Shown here in pieces: positions 1-11,906 of a stretch of 64,000 bases of DNA. The DNA lies in contig JAYKXP010000024.1 of assembly GCA_037176845.1 (NCBI GenBank), positions 186,001 through 250,000 on the forward strand, given 5' to 3'. Positions within the stretch are counted from its first letter, which is position 1, and each line of letters opens with the position of its first letter. The notes under the pieces were generated by a model. It saw nothing but the letters and a program-made list of their open reading frames with translations, was not told where the DNA came from and did no database searches. Position numbers and translations under genes: made by a program. This DNA comes from Paramarasmius palmivorus. Taxonomy: Eukaryota; Basidiomycota; Agaricomycetes; Agaricales; Marasmiaceae.

Positions 1-3000
1 AACGGCACTGGAAACGTTGGGGACCATATCTGAGTGATCGCCAATGGGTAGGTGTTCTTGTCGGCCCTGTCATCCATCGCGATGCTCAAGTGATTGCACT
101 CAAAGGCTACCGTTCGCGAAGATTACTCTGGAAACGGTGATGCTTGGAGTCACTTCCCACATGAACATGCTCGTTCTCGCGCGTATAGGTGGGGTGAAGA
201 CGGTATCGCTGGTATATCCGATAATCACCAGCGTCTTTGCTTCGCCCTCTCGCTATGGAATGGCGAGGATCCGATTCTCAAGGAGCGGCTATTCGGTGTC
301 ACTGGCCATCAGGGAAACCACGGAGAAGATGTCAAGGAACTCTACTATTATCTCGATTCAACTCCGACACACTCGTATATGAAATTCTTATACAAGTACC
401 CTCAACGCCGCTACCCATACGAACAGCTGGTGTCCGAGAACCAGAACCGTAGTCGTGATGTCGCCGAATTTGAAATTCTCGATACCGATGCCTTTGATGA
501 AGATCGGTACTGGGACGTGTTTGTCGAGGTTAGATCATTTATGTTACTTGGTATCGCATGCACTAACTCAGTCTATGCAGTACGCCAAAGACGAAGATGA
601 TCCAGAAAATATATACATTCGTATCACCAGCTACAACAGGGGGCCTGACCCAGCGACTCTCCACATCGTTCCCCAACTCTGGTTCCCCAACACCTGGTCA
701 TGGCCCAAAGAGAAACCTCCAATGCCCTCCATGGCCGCCCACTGTCGCAATGGTATCAACTACATTTCCGTAAAGCATCCCGACCTCGGCAGGAACCATC
801 TCTATTGTCTTCCTTCTCCCCCTCCTGTCGGACCTACCGGTAATTTCGAAGTCGATCCCGATGAAGAAGCGGTCGAGCCTGATCTCATCTTTACCGAGAA
901 CAACACCAACTTCAGTCGATTATACGGTGGACAAAATGAAACACCCTATGTCAAGGACGCATTCCACGACCACATTATTCCTTCTCATCGACCCCCTGCA
1001 AGCGATTCTCGAGAGGACATGTTTACTCAGAGAATCCGTTCAAGGACGTATTCTTCCTTCGGATCCGAGATCTCTGATGGTCCGGAGGAAGGCCCCTGCA
1101 CGCCATTCCCTATGGGGCCTAGCTTTGTCAACCCTGATAAAGTCGGTACCAAGTCTGCTGCACACTATGAGTTCCGCGACGTCCCAGGTCAAGGTGGATG
1201 CGCCGTCGTTCGACTCAAGCTCACTCCTCTGTCCCTCAAAAAGGACCCGAGCATTGAAGACGAGGGTATCTTCGACGATGCCGTCGAGGCTCGGAGACAA
1301 GAAGCTGATGAATTTTACAACTCCCTCGTGTTTGGTCCGATCAGTGATGACTTCAGACAGATCATGAGGCAAGCATTGGGTGGTATGCTATGGACCAAAC
1401 AGTTCTACCAGTTCATTCAGAACGAGTGGTTGTCTGGTGATCCAGCCCAACCGCCACCGCCCCCCGAGCGTAAATACGTCAGAAATCGGGTACGAGGCTG
1501 CACATCATTTATTCTGTATTGGCGGCTGATCATACTGCTCTGTAGGAATGGCGCCATCTACACATCGCCGATATTCTCTCCATGCCTGACAAGTGAGTCG
1601 CACTCGAGCATTTTTTTTTGTTCAATGACTTATGTTCGTTTAGATGGGAGTACCCCTTCTTCGCTGCTTGGGACACTGCTTTCCATTGCTTGCCTCTGGC
1701 CGTCGTAGATCCAGCGTTCGCAAAAAAGCAGCTGGACTTGCTTACACGAGAATGGTACATGAAGCCTGACGGTCAATTGCCAGCCTACGAGTGGAACTTT
1801 AGCGACGTCAATCCACCAGTTCACGCATGGTATGCTAAGCCAATACCGTTTCCATTTACTTGTTCAACAATCCTATAGGGCCACATTCCGAGTATTCAAG
1901 ATCGAACGAAAGCTGTATGGAAAGGAGGATCTCGAGTTCTTAGAGCGTGTGTTCCAGAAACTCTTGCTCAACTTCACTTGGTCAGTCGGCCAGTGACCGT
2001 CGGATTGAAATCCCTGACTCTCTTCATCTCTAGGTGGGTCAACCGTAAAGATCAGGACGGTAGCAACGTGTTTGAGGGCGGTTTCTTGGGTCTTGACAAT
2101 ATCGGTGTCTTCAATCGTTCGGAACCTTTACCCACGGGTGGAACCCTTCGCCAGGCGGATGGTACTGCCTGGATGGCTTTTTACTGTCTTAACATGTCGG
2201 TTTTTCCTCCGATGTTGTTGTACCCCTGTTGACATATGGCACCAAAACAGGCTCAGCATCGCACTGGAGCTTGCAAAGCACAATCATGTTTATGAAGATA
2301 TTGCCTCCAAATTCTTTGAGGTAAAGCTATCCGAAAGAGACATAGTTCGCGTCCTAATATATTTTTCCCAGCATTTCCTCTTCATTGCCGACGCTATGAC
2401 TTTCAAAGAAGGTGACAATGAGGTCAGTCTTTGGAACGAAGAAGATGGCATGTACTATGATGCCATTCAATTCGGTCCGGGGAGCTCGATGCAACTCCCA
2501 GTTCGTAGTCTGGTTGGACTCATCCCTCTGTACGCCACGCTGGTCCTCGAGCCTTCGGTGCTCAAACGCCTACCTGGTTTCAAGAAGCGAATGGAGTGGT
2601 TTATTGAAAACAGACCCGAGGTATCTTCCAGAAATATGGCAAACATGAAGAGCAAGTTCTCGCGTTCATAATTCACTGCGGCGCTTCTGACGAGTGACGT
2701 ATACATAGCTGGCGGCAAGGAAGAACGCAGATTACTCGCACTGGCCAACAAAGACCGCCTAGTTCGCATTCTAGAGAAGATGTTGGATGAAGACGAGTTC
2801 TTCAGTGAGCATGGTATTCGCTCGTATGTCTCTGTGCATGCCACACTCGCCACTCTGTTAACAAGGCTACTAGGTTGTCGAAATTGCACAAAGACCACCC
2901 ATGGGGCATGGACGTTCACGGTCAACGATATGAAGTAAATTATTGGCCCGGTGATTCGCACTCTGGGATGTTTGGTGGGAACTCGAACTGGAGAGGACCT

Positions 3001-3847
3001 ATTTGTCAGTTGATCTAGGCTTTCAATGTTTATGACTATACTGACCTCTTTGCAGGGCTTGCAACCAACTTCTTGTTGATCGAAAGTCTACAACGTTTCT
3101 ACCAGTACTACGGAGATGACATTCAGGTTTGTCGCTTGCAGCTGGATCCTTTCGTACAACTTGACGAGCACCTTACCTCTAGGTCGAATGCCCTACCGGC
3201 AGCGGCGATTACATGAACCTCGTTGCCGTTGCAGAAGAAATCCAGCACCGTATTATCCACATCTTTGGACGTGACAAAAATGGCCGACGTGCTACGAACG
3301 GCGGAAATCCAAAGCTAGACCACGACCCCCATTTCCGTGATTACGTCTGGTTCTACGAAGTAAGTGTTCATCCCGTTTTGTAATTCGTTGTGAGGGTACG
3401 AAACTAACGTTCCTAGTTTTTCCATGCCGATGACGGTCGTGGCCTCGGGGCATCACATCAAACTGGATGGTAAAACCTTTTCCGTTGCTTTGACGTACCT
3501 TGTCCAAGCCTGACAATCTGTGCCAGGTCTGGACTCGTTGCCTATCATATCCTGCAGAGTGGTGCTACATGTCGTCTTCCCAAGACACCAAGGAGTAAGC
3601 ACTTGACTACTTGTATTCAAAGAAAGTAGAACTCACAACGATATCTAGCTCCACGAAGCATGGCTAAACATTACTTTGACGTGAGTATCGTTAGCATGAT
3701 CTCTCGTGTTCATCTCTGATAGTGCACGCACAGGAAACAATTGATTCGCATTCTGAGTTTGGTGAAGAGGAGGCTAAATCTGCTTTTAGCACTCTCAGTG
3801 CTTGGGATCGGAACACACTAGGTGATATCTCACCTGATGCCCTCTAG
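1..3847 (+). CDS. GH63-like glycoside hydrolase, 5' end outside window
   Basis: This is the C-terminal part of a glycosidase of the GH63 (mannosyl-oligosaccharide glucosidase-like) superfamily, cut by the left edge of the window. The visible frame opens at base 3 ([15 protein letters not shown]), passes an intron at 48-105 and continues as [20 protein letters not shown]. Further exons carry (alpha/alpha)6-barrel motifs: [16 protein letters not shown] near 1645, [14 protein letters not shown] near 2080, [20 protein letters not shown] near 2940 and [17 protein letters not shown] near 3440. It ends in SPDAL and TAG at 3845-3847. About ten short introns are needed. GH63 enzymes act on alpha-glucosidic bonds. 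This group lacks the obvious ER N-terminus within view, so whether it is ER glucosidase I or a cytosolic relative cannot be decided here. Confidence 0.85.
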
Positions 3848-4633
3848 TGTCTGTGAACATTTGACTTCTTTAGAGCGTACTTATACATTGACGTTTGTAC
3901 TGCTGTGTTATCAGTTATCGTTCTCATCCTCATATTTCTGTGTCTTCACCCCACTGCCATGTAGAAATACACGATGTAACTGTAGTTATAGAAGGTTATA
4001 AAATTGTTTTCGACGTCACCTGGCGGAGTTTAAGACTCGAGATCTCGAGAGTTTGTCCGACCTTCGAATTCTAAAGTAGGAGTTGACGCCGACGGGCCGG
4101 GAGACATCAGCTTTTACACGACGCGTCCCGTTCCCACGACCTGGCCAACCACCATGCAGTCAACCACCATATGGAACACTCAATGGCATTTTACCCGCGT
4201 AGCTCAATTTTCCGACACCAGTCCGTCTTCCGGATACGTTCACTCTGCAACTATCTGTGTGCATACCTGGGTACTCACGGAAAAACCTGTATATCAGTCT
4301 CGATAGCTCCCTGGTTCGGCAGATCGTACACCACAAGGTTCTCTCGCTCCTCGGATTTCTTCGTCATTGCATGAATCTTTGGCTATCCTTTCACGGACCT
4401 GGGTATGATAGAGGTGTGATAGAGCTCTCGCAAATGTCTGCAAAACTAAAAATAAGCACATACCTCGTCGTGTAGGCAGACTCCAAGGTCTTTTGACCTG
4501 CCCCAAAATGTGTTGCTACTCACACCCGGGCTATTTTGAATTTGGTTTCTGCGCTCTTACTCTTCCGTCGGGCCGCCTCAGAGCTATAAAGATTGGGCGG
4601 TGACGCTCTGAATTCCGTCGTGCCAAACTAGAA
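3848..4633. other. Intergenic region upstream of the polygalacturonase gene
   Basis: No gene is supported here. The left part is the 3' flank of the GH63-like gene. The right part is the promoter of the polygalacturonase gene. The short open frames are unconserved and overlap a region with stops in all likely extensions. Confidence 0.6.
4585..4590 (+). promoter_or_regulatory. TATA box of the polygalacturonase gene
   Basis: TATAAA lies 44 bases before the ATG of the secreted polygalacturonase, the spacing expected for a fungal gene with a short leader. The assignment rests on sequence and position only. Confidence 0.5.
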
Positions 4634-6518
4634 ATGCATTCCCTGTTTGCAGTAACTGCAGTTTCCTTCGCTGGTCTTTCTCTCGCTTCTCCGCTGGCTC
4701 CGCGCTGCACTGGCACCATCGCATCTCTAGACGGTGAGAACACGGCTCACCTTCCCTGTTGCTCGTGGACCTTCATTGACTGCAGCGTATAGATGTTGCT
4801 GAAGCGGTCAAGTGCACTACAGTCAACATTGAAAGCTTCGAGGTGCCGGCCGGGAAGGCTTTGGAGCTGGACCTGCTCCAGGGAACCACTGTCAACATGA
4901 GTGGGTATTTAGAACTCCTTATGGCGTTTTTCATTGACTTTTCAACAGACGGTGATGTTACATTTGGTGTCGCGAATTGGGACGGCCCCCTGTTCACCGT
5001 GAGGTATGTTATTTGCTGTCTATAACGCGGAGAGTCTGTCTTACGTCTTTGGACTACAGTGGAAAAGACATCACATGTATGTGATTCAACGACACGACTC
5101 GGTGAGATTCCGGACTTACCTTGAATCTAGTTAATGGCAATGGTCACAAATTTGACGGAAACGGTCCTGAGTATTGGGTAAGCCGTCCAATGAAGCATCC
5201 AATGGCAATAGCATAACATAACAACTATTTCTCCACAGGATGGGCTAGGAGGAAACGGTGGCGTCACTAAGCCGGCACCGATGATGAAGTACGTCGCGAG
5301 CCATTATTGCTTTTGCTCGTCCTCACGGTTTTGTAGGATCAAGATATCTGGTGTCTACCAGGACGTCGTGGTTCTCAACTCTCCCGCTCGTGTGTATTCA
5401 GTGTCAAACCCTGCGCCTCTCTTGATGACTTCCCTCACAATCGACAACTGTACGGCTGCGTTCCCATCTCCATTTCATGGACTCACATAGATTTTGATAG
5501 CTCTGGGAGATCAACCAAATGACAAGAGTGATGGAAAAGCAGCTGGTCACAATACCGATGGCTTCGACTGCAGTACACAGAATTTGGTCATCTCCAACAG
5601 GTAAATTCTATATCGTCTAGACTTACATCGTCTCTGACTCGGTATTTAGCCAAATCCACAACCAGGTAATGCTATCTCTGTGCACATCATGCCAATTCAT
5701 GAACCATCGCATATAGGACGACTGCTTGGCCATCAACAAAGGCTCCAACATTACATTCACTGGAAACACTTGCACCGGGGGTCACGGAATCTCAGTTGTA
5801 AGTTTATATTTGCGCCATTTTCGTCCTGAAAATTGATCATTCCATCACCACGTATGAAAGGGTTCCATATCTTCCGATGCAGTCGTCAGCGATATCCACA
5901 TCACCAACAACAAGGTCATCGACAAGTCTGTCTTTTCTCCATTTTAACCCAACAGTAAGGATGTACACTCATTGCTCCGTTCTTATCACAGCGACCAAGC
6001 CTTACGCATCAAGACCAAGTCGGATGCCACATCAGCCTCAGTCTCCGGCGTCACCTACTCTGGAAACACCGCAACTGGATGCAAGAGGTTTGGTGTGATC
6101 ATTGACCAAGTCTGTCATCTCAGATCCTTGCGTATCCGGCTAATCATCATATCAACCTGGTTATAGAGCTATCCATCTACACTCGGAACGCCCGGAACTG
6201 GCGTCATAATCTCCGTCAGTAAACATCTTCCGATAGCGCCTTTCCTCTTCTGATTACTCGTCGTTTCAGGATGTTACCTTCTCCGGAGAAACATCAGATA
6301 TTAGTGTTGGCAGCGACGCCCAACGTGTAGCAGTAAACTGTGGTACGGGAAGTTGCACAGGTACGGTGTTCCCGCATCATGAGTAAGTCGATGGTGGGGT
6401 ACTAAATATTCATCCCTTCTACACAGGAACTTGGAACTGGTCGGCGCTCAAGGTTTCGGGTGGCAAGGCTAGTACTATCGAGGGATTTAGTGGAATCACC
6501 GGTTTCAGTGACAGTTAA
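4634..6518 (+). CDS. Secreted endopolygalacturonase, GH28
   Basis: This enzyme hydrolyses the alpha-1,4-galacturonan backbone of pectin outside the cell. The protein starts [20 protein letters not shown], a signal peptide of about 19 residues, then [18 protein letters not shown]. All four GH28 signature blocks can be read across the exons: NTDGFD near 5550, QDDCLAI near 5718, GHGIS near 5780 and RIKT near 6010; these hold the catalytic Asp residues, the active-site His and the substrate-binding Arg/Lys. The family's paired cysteines near the C-terminus ([13 protein letters not shown]) are present. The gene is cut by roughly ten introns of about 50 nt and ends GFSDS-TAA. Length (about 370 residues) matches fungal endo-acting members. 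It points to plant-cell-wall attack by the host. Confidence 0.93.
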
Positions 6519-7182
6519 TTGATGTTGACATATACCCGCTGTAATTATCATCGGAAATAGCACTCATTCAACTTCACGCTGCAATATTTTTGGTGGTTTC
6601 GAAGATGCCGTAGCATTATGTCTATATAGTACATATCCTCAGTGACAGCCTGGCCAGGGCATGTCCGAACAATCCAAAATATAAGAAAAAGGAGAGTAAC
6701 AAAAAGAAAACAAATCAGTTAGATAGCAGAGATATAATACTGGCAGGACGAGCGAGAGTATTAGATCTCTTCGTATGCGAAGAGAACGGGTCAGGTGGAT
6801 GCAGAGTGTAAGACAGAGAGAGATGATTAGGAAGGAGAGCGAGAATTTGAGCGAAGAAAATGAGATGTAATGAGCGAGTGGTAGTATAGAAAGAGTGAAA
6901 AGAGAGTCATAAAGGAACGTGGAAGGACATGAATGAATGGCCGGTTGGTACAGAATGAATGAATGAACGACAGTGTGTCCCAAATTATAGATGTCTTGAG
7001 ATGCAGGGAAATAGGAATTTTGCGAACGAGGAGGATAGAGGGAGCGCTGGCGATAGTGATGTGGAGGGTGCGTGAGATGCAATAATAATATTATGTGCAC
7101 GAACTAGACCGAGAACCAAACAGCGAAAGAACAAGAGAAAACGAAGAAAACGACAAGCAAACTTCATCTAGGATGTAGTTGG
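6519..7182. other. Convergent 3' flanks with a purine-rich strand
   Basis: This stretch lies between the convergent ends of the polygalacturonase and CDC24 genes. From about 6,670 to 7,150 the plus strand is strongly purine-rich, and it contains short GAAT repeats at 6931-6939 and 6953-6966. It is probably the pyrimidine-rich 3' UTR of CDC24. Open frames on the minus strand here are low-complexity Ser/Leu/Phe runs without family features and are not called. Confidence 0.5.
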
Positions 7183-10100
7183 TCATGTCACATAGAGAAC
7201 CACTTGTCCTCCCGGTCGGTACGCTTCAAACGCCATCTGAACGTCCTCTGTCGAACCCAACGAGACCATGTCACCGTCCTCATCCTTGTATTTGACGCGT
7301 AACGGTCCATCATCTCGTCGAGGCCCACAAAGTCGAATCTTGCGACCGACTTTCTCGACGAGATCATCATACTCTGTCGATCGAGCAACCTGAATGACAA
7401 AAATATCCTCGTGGAAGTGTACCTTGACCTTGACAGGCTGCGATCTGGGGCCATCAAAGACCTGTGACCGCGATGGTCGTAAAGCCAACGACGACTCGCT
7501 AGATCCGTAGGGAGTAATAGGAGATGAGGAATTGGGCGAATAATCGGAGCTGTCCCCTGTCGATTGACTTGAGCCGCTTCCGCGTTTGCTGCTGCTAATC
7601 GAGCCATTCGATCGTGGATCCCATTGCGTAGTAGGTAACGGCGGTGGAATACTCTTGGGCACATACGCCGATGGTTGACTGGCACTCCTGGAACGGTTTA
7701 TCGGTGCAGGTGTAGGTGGAATACCATTCCGGTATTCACTACTGTTCATGTCAACAGCCGACCGGAGTTTGGTCGAGCTGAATTGACTGCGTAATGGAGG
7801 TCTTGACCTGGCACCATTACTAAAGCTCGCGTCGCTTCCGTTGCTCATGCCGCTCACATTAGAGTTTAGACGTGGCGTTATGGGTCGCATGTTATTGGCG
7901 GCGATGGCGGCGGCGGGCACCTCAGAGTAACCTCTCCGTGTACCCATAGGCGTACCACGACCCGAGTTACCACCATACGAACTCGCTGGAGGATAATCTT
8001 CATAATCATCCTCGTCAGCTTCTGATTCGAACGCGTCATGCGGAGGATATCCTTGGGGACCAACTCCGTATGGTACGGCGCTCATCGGATGTTGCTCGTA
8101 AACGCTATCGCCTCTGCTCCTATGGTAAACGTGCGTAACGTTTTGTTGAGCTGCAGGATACCCGGGTGTAGTCGAAGAACCAATCCTAGGGTTCGTGCTG
8201 TTGTTGGTGACAATACGCGACATTCCTCTCTCGGAGGCTCGTCGTTGCTGAGACTCCCGAATCAACCGATTAATGGTCGATTCCCATTGTCGCATCTGGT
8301 CTTCTCGTCGGCATCGAAGTGTAAAGTACTCGAGGTCGTCATCTCCTTTCCACCAGACTGCAAGCGGGTACTGTGTGGGAATTCCAGAAGCTGCGGTAGT
8401 ATGATTATTAGTTGTCCCATCTTTTTTTCCTAAGAGGCTGTGTGCATACCTAGAGAGTTCCTGGATGGTGTGGGAACAGCCTGTGTAACGTTGCCAAGGA
8501 AGATACGGCCTTTGAGTAACAACGGTGTATTCTTCTTTTGCGGTTCTGCAAATCCAGGAGTCAAAGGCACCGAGGTCGACTGCTTCTTGAGTATAGAGTT
8601 GCTCTTGCTGACTTTGCGACCATTAGGCGGTGGTGGTAAAGCCTCCTTGCAACAAAGGATAATCTTCTCAAACAGGAATACGTGATATTCCCGGTCGATA
8701 TCGGACTTGGTAACGATGAATATATCATCGAGAAGAAGATGACCGAAATTCTCCAAATGGTGACCTTTCCAATCTTCGACTCGTGATGCGAGATTCTTGA
8801 CCGTTAACTCGTTTTCAGCTTGTCGCTGAGCCTCGTTGATCTTGTCGGTTATTCTTTTGGCAGCTTCTGATCCGGCCTTGAGTTCGGCGAGATGAGGATA
8901 ATCATCCTCTGATGAGGCTTTGATAAGGGACTGAGATGACAACGACGATCAGTCATGATGGGACAGGTAACATGCATGTATGCAAGACTCACATCAAGAA
9001 GTAGGGGATACTTGCAGACACGCTGAATAGGCTTGATTAAGAAGGCGGGCAGTTCGCCTTTGACATTGATCAGGTGGTTGAGCGCCTGTTGACACATGTT
9101 TATTAGCACTGTACGGGGATGTTCGGCGATTACCGAAGGGAAGGGTTGCCAAGGCGGCATGCCTGTGTACGGCAGAATTGGTTGTGGATGGGAAGGAAAT
9201 ACTCACCGAAAGACTCTGCTCGTTCGTGAGCATAAGCTCGGATGCAGCCGTATAGTTTGCGCAGTAGGGTTCATAGACCACGAATTCGTCTTCCTATTGT
9301 GCCAAATAGAGTAAAAGGGTTCATTAAAAGGAGCGACATCATTAGTAAAACAATGGGAAGACCAGAACAAGAACATGGTGTTACTCACGGTGTCCAGAAA
9401 TGGTGCTCCCCATCGTTGTTCCGTCCAAGGTTGTTCTGCCGTGCTCTCTAGTCGGATGAGGAACTTGCGTTGGAAATTAAGCAGCTTGTTGAGATTAGGG
9501 AAAAGGAAATGTATTGTGTCTTGGTCGATGATATTGCTTTGGGAGAGAGCGGTAGCGTATTTCTGAAGACAATAAAGGTTAATCTCGAGAGAAGCATGAT
9601 TGGAGCAAGGTGGCACGAACCTGCATGATCTCCAAGTCTTGCACGTATTTACGCTCGGTCTCTACTATTTCTCGGACAATGTTGTTTCGCGCGGCTTCTT
9701 TCGAGTTTGATGGAGCAGGGGGTGGAGCGGATTCGGCGAGAGAGTCGTACGAATCATGGGAGGCTAGGAAGGGAGGTGAAGGGGGAGCTTCTTCCCAAGC
9801 CTCTTCTGGAAGATGATCAACGATGGCCTTGACAGTCTTGATGACCTAGAAAAAGGAATGAGAGACTAGAAGAGAAGACGAGAATGAATACGCACCTTGA
9901 CCAAGCCATCCGTTGATTCTCTATTCCACAAGTCTGTGATGGTAAACTGCTCGACTTCTGGTATGATAGCAGCGATATTCTTAATCTGCATGCTAAAGAG
10001 AGCAATAGCACGCTTCTTGACACGGTCTGGGTTTGCCTCGTATGCCTCGGGGTCAAACTCGGAGTTGTTGATTTTGTTGAATCCCTGGCCCTCGGGCAAG

Positions 10101-10375
10101 AGATCGAAAATGTAGCATAGGGGAATGCCATATGAGAAGAGATCCCAGAGCTGGGTTACTGGGTCTGTTGACTGGCGAGGTTCTGAAGAAGCGACGAGAG
10201 AAAAGTAGTCATTGAAGCCTCTGAGACGCATGAGACGAGACTTGAGACGGGAACATTCCTGGTAAAGGGAAGTGATGGCAGCCTGGTTGAGAAGAGTGTT
10301 GTTTGCTACTGGAGTGTCGATGTGAAGACCTGAGCCCGAGACGATTGATTTTTTGCGGCCTGCGACAGACGCCAT
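7183..10375 (-). CDS. CDC24: Cdc24-type Rho guanine nucleotide exchange factor
   Basis: Cdc24 activates the GTPase Cdc42 and sets cell polarity and hyphal tip growth. The start is the ATG whose complement is at 10373-10375 (MASVAGRKKS), chosen over an upstream in-frame start because family homology begins here. The domain order is classical. A CDC24 calponin-like N-terminal domain (LWDLFSYGIPLCYIFDLLP) is followed by a DH domain around 9,660-8,800 (IVETERKYVQDLEIMQKYA; GELPAFLIKPIQRVCKYPLL). Next comes a PH domain around 8,800-8,290 (LLDDIFIVTKSD, YHVFLFEKIILCC, YFTLRCRREDQMRQWE), then a Ser/Pro-rich linker. The C-terminal PB1 domain (KVKVHFHEDIFVIQV; VKYKDEDGDMVSLGS) ends in VVLYVT-TGA. PB1 binds the scaffold Bem1. 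Several short introns interrupt the DH region. It diverges from the RAP1-like gene across 1.5 kb. Confidence 0.95.
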
Positions 10376-11906
10376 GACGGGCGAGGGGAAAGAGGAAGAT
10401 GCGAGAGTGTGAGAGTGCGAGTGTGTGTGAGAACAGCAACCAATCTGGGAATCACTTCTTTTTGTTTGGCTTTGTTTGGTTTTCAACAATTGTTCCCTGC
10501 ATGGATATGGATGCGTTCTATTCTTTGGTATGCATATGCTCTCAATGTCATGCATGTCTGTTATGTGTCTCGTATACGCTCTCATTGTCTGCCATGGACC
10601 ACCAGTGACCATAGACTGCTAGTGACTGCCAGCAAGCATGCGCTAACAACTCGCTCATCCATCAGTGCCAATGTCACGTACTGTTTGCGATAATGTCCAT
10701 TTCCACTTTCTAAGCCTCTCTTTCTTCGCTGTTAAATTGTTGTTACCTGTAAATTAGCTGTCTGACTCTGTCTCTTAGCTCCGTCTACTACCCGTCCTGT
10801 GCTTGAAACCCCCCTCTCCCCCGCTCGTACCTAAAAGGGACCCGTAGATCTGACACTGTTGCGCTGAAACTTATCCGTGTCCTGCCATGTCCGAATCCAA
10901 TCCTATGGTCCCAGTTCCTGATACAGATACTACTGATGATTTACATCATATCCTTCAATTCGAACCCCCGAATTTTTTTTAATTCCCTCGTTATTCCACC
11001 ATCAAAAAAGCACACAAATCCAACGTCATTTTTGCAAGTATTTCTATTGCTAGTGGAGTTATTCCACTCTACAAATGATGTAGTTCTGGAGCACCGCTGA
11101 ATACCTCTAGCCTTAGGGCCGCGCTAGGCCGAGCTATTCTTTCCTCTAAGAGTGCTTGATATCCATGTGTAACGGTCAGCGTTCCTCCCCAGGGTCGGGT
11201 TGCAGATATCAGGGACATGCGCATTGCGCAACCGTCGGTTAACGGCTAGGAGGATCTTACATACACCGTACCCTGTTACATGTGCACCCACACAAGAAAT
11301 ACGTTGTCTCACAAACTCACCTCATTATCTTGCCCAAAACGCGTATAGTGTCGGTGTATACGTACGCGTGTAGGTCAGAGCTTTGCATTTATGCAAGCCT
11401 GGACTTGAAGCCTGATGATCTCCCAAGAGCAACCACAACTACATACGGTATTTGCAGTTGGTCACTTGCCAACGTTTTGATAGCAATAACCGTTTTGCAT
11501 ATCGCTTGCGCCCGTCCGACTATCGCAATTGCGATAATATGTACGATATGGCTGTAGATCTACTGCACATACCACAGTATCCGTTGCAACTTGTGATGGA
11601 TTCAAGTCCCATCACCTGTCTTATAATTAGAGCTATAAAGGAAAGTATATAGTATTTACATTCACTCGAAAGAGACCTCATGAGCAAGTGGCATAGGGAC
11701 GCTCAAACATGTGAAGTAACTCTGTACTACCTACCTACAAAACCTCGCTTCCGAGTCGATCTACAAGCCTATTCACTGACATTGAGAAACCGGCCGAGCA
11801 GGCTGTCAGCGGTACACGGAGGCGAACATACCTTTCTACCGTGAGAAAAATCAGTGACCAGGACTCCTACCACCGTTTGTGATCTATCGAGCAGTGGGCA
11901 AGACCC
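10376..11906. other. Divergent intergenic region between CDC24 and RAP1-like gene
   Basis: This 1.5 kb interval holds both promoters. I see no protein family and no tRNA-like fold. It contains CT-rich stretches near the CDC24 start, a T run at 10,973-10,980 and small inverted repeats (AGTGGA...TCCACT near 11,052). Open frames are short and unsupported. Confidence 0.5.

Noticed and set aside
1040..1372. 110-codon antisense frame in the GH63-like gene
   Set aside because: It is antisense to a well-supported exon and has no family features.
9203..9616. 137-codon frame beginning NHASLEINLY-like sequence on the minus strand
   Set aside because: It is a CDC24 exon read together with flanking intron sequence; only the KYATALSQSNIIDQDTIHFL part belongs to the protein.
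11100..11280. Possible tRNA-like or transposon-end sequence
   Set aside because: I could not form a cloverleaf or find A/B boxes, and no terminal inverted repeats or target duplications were seen.
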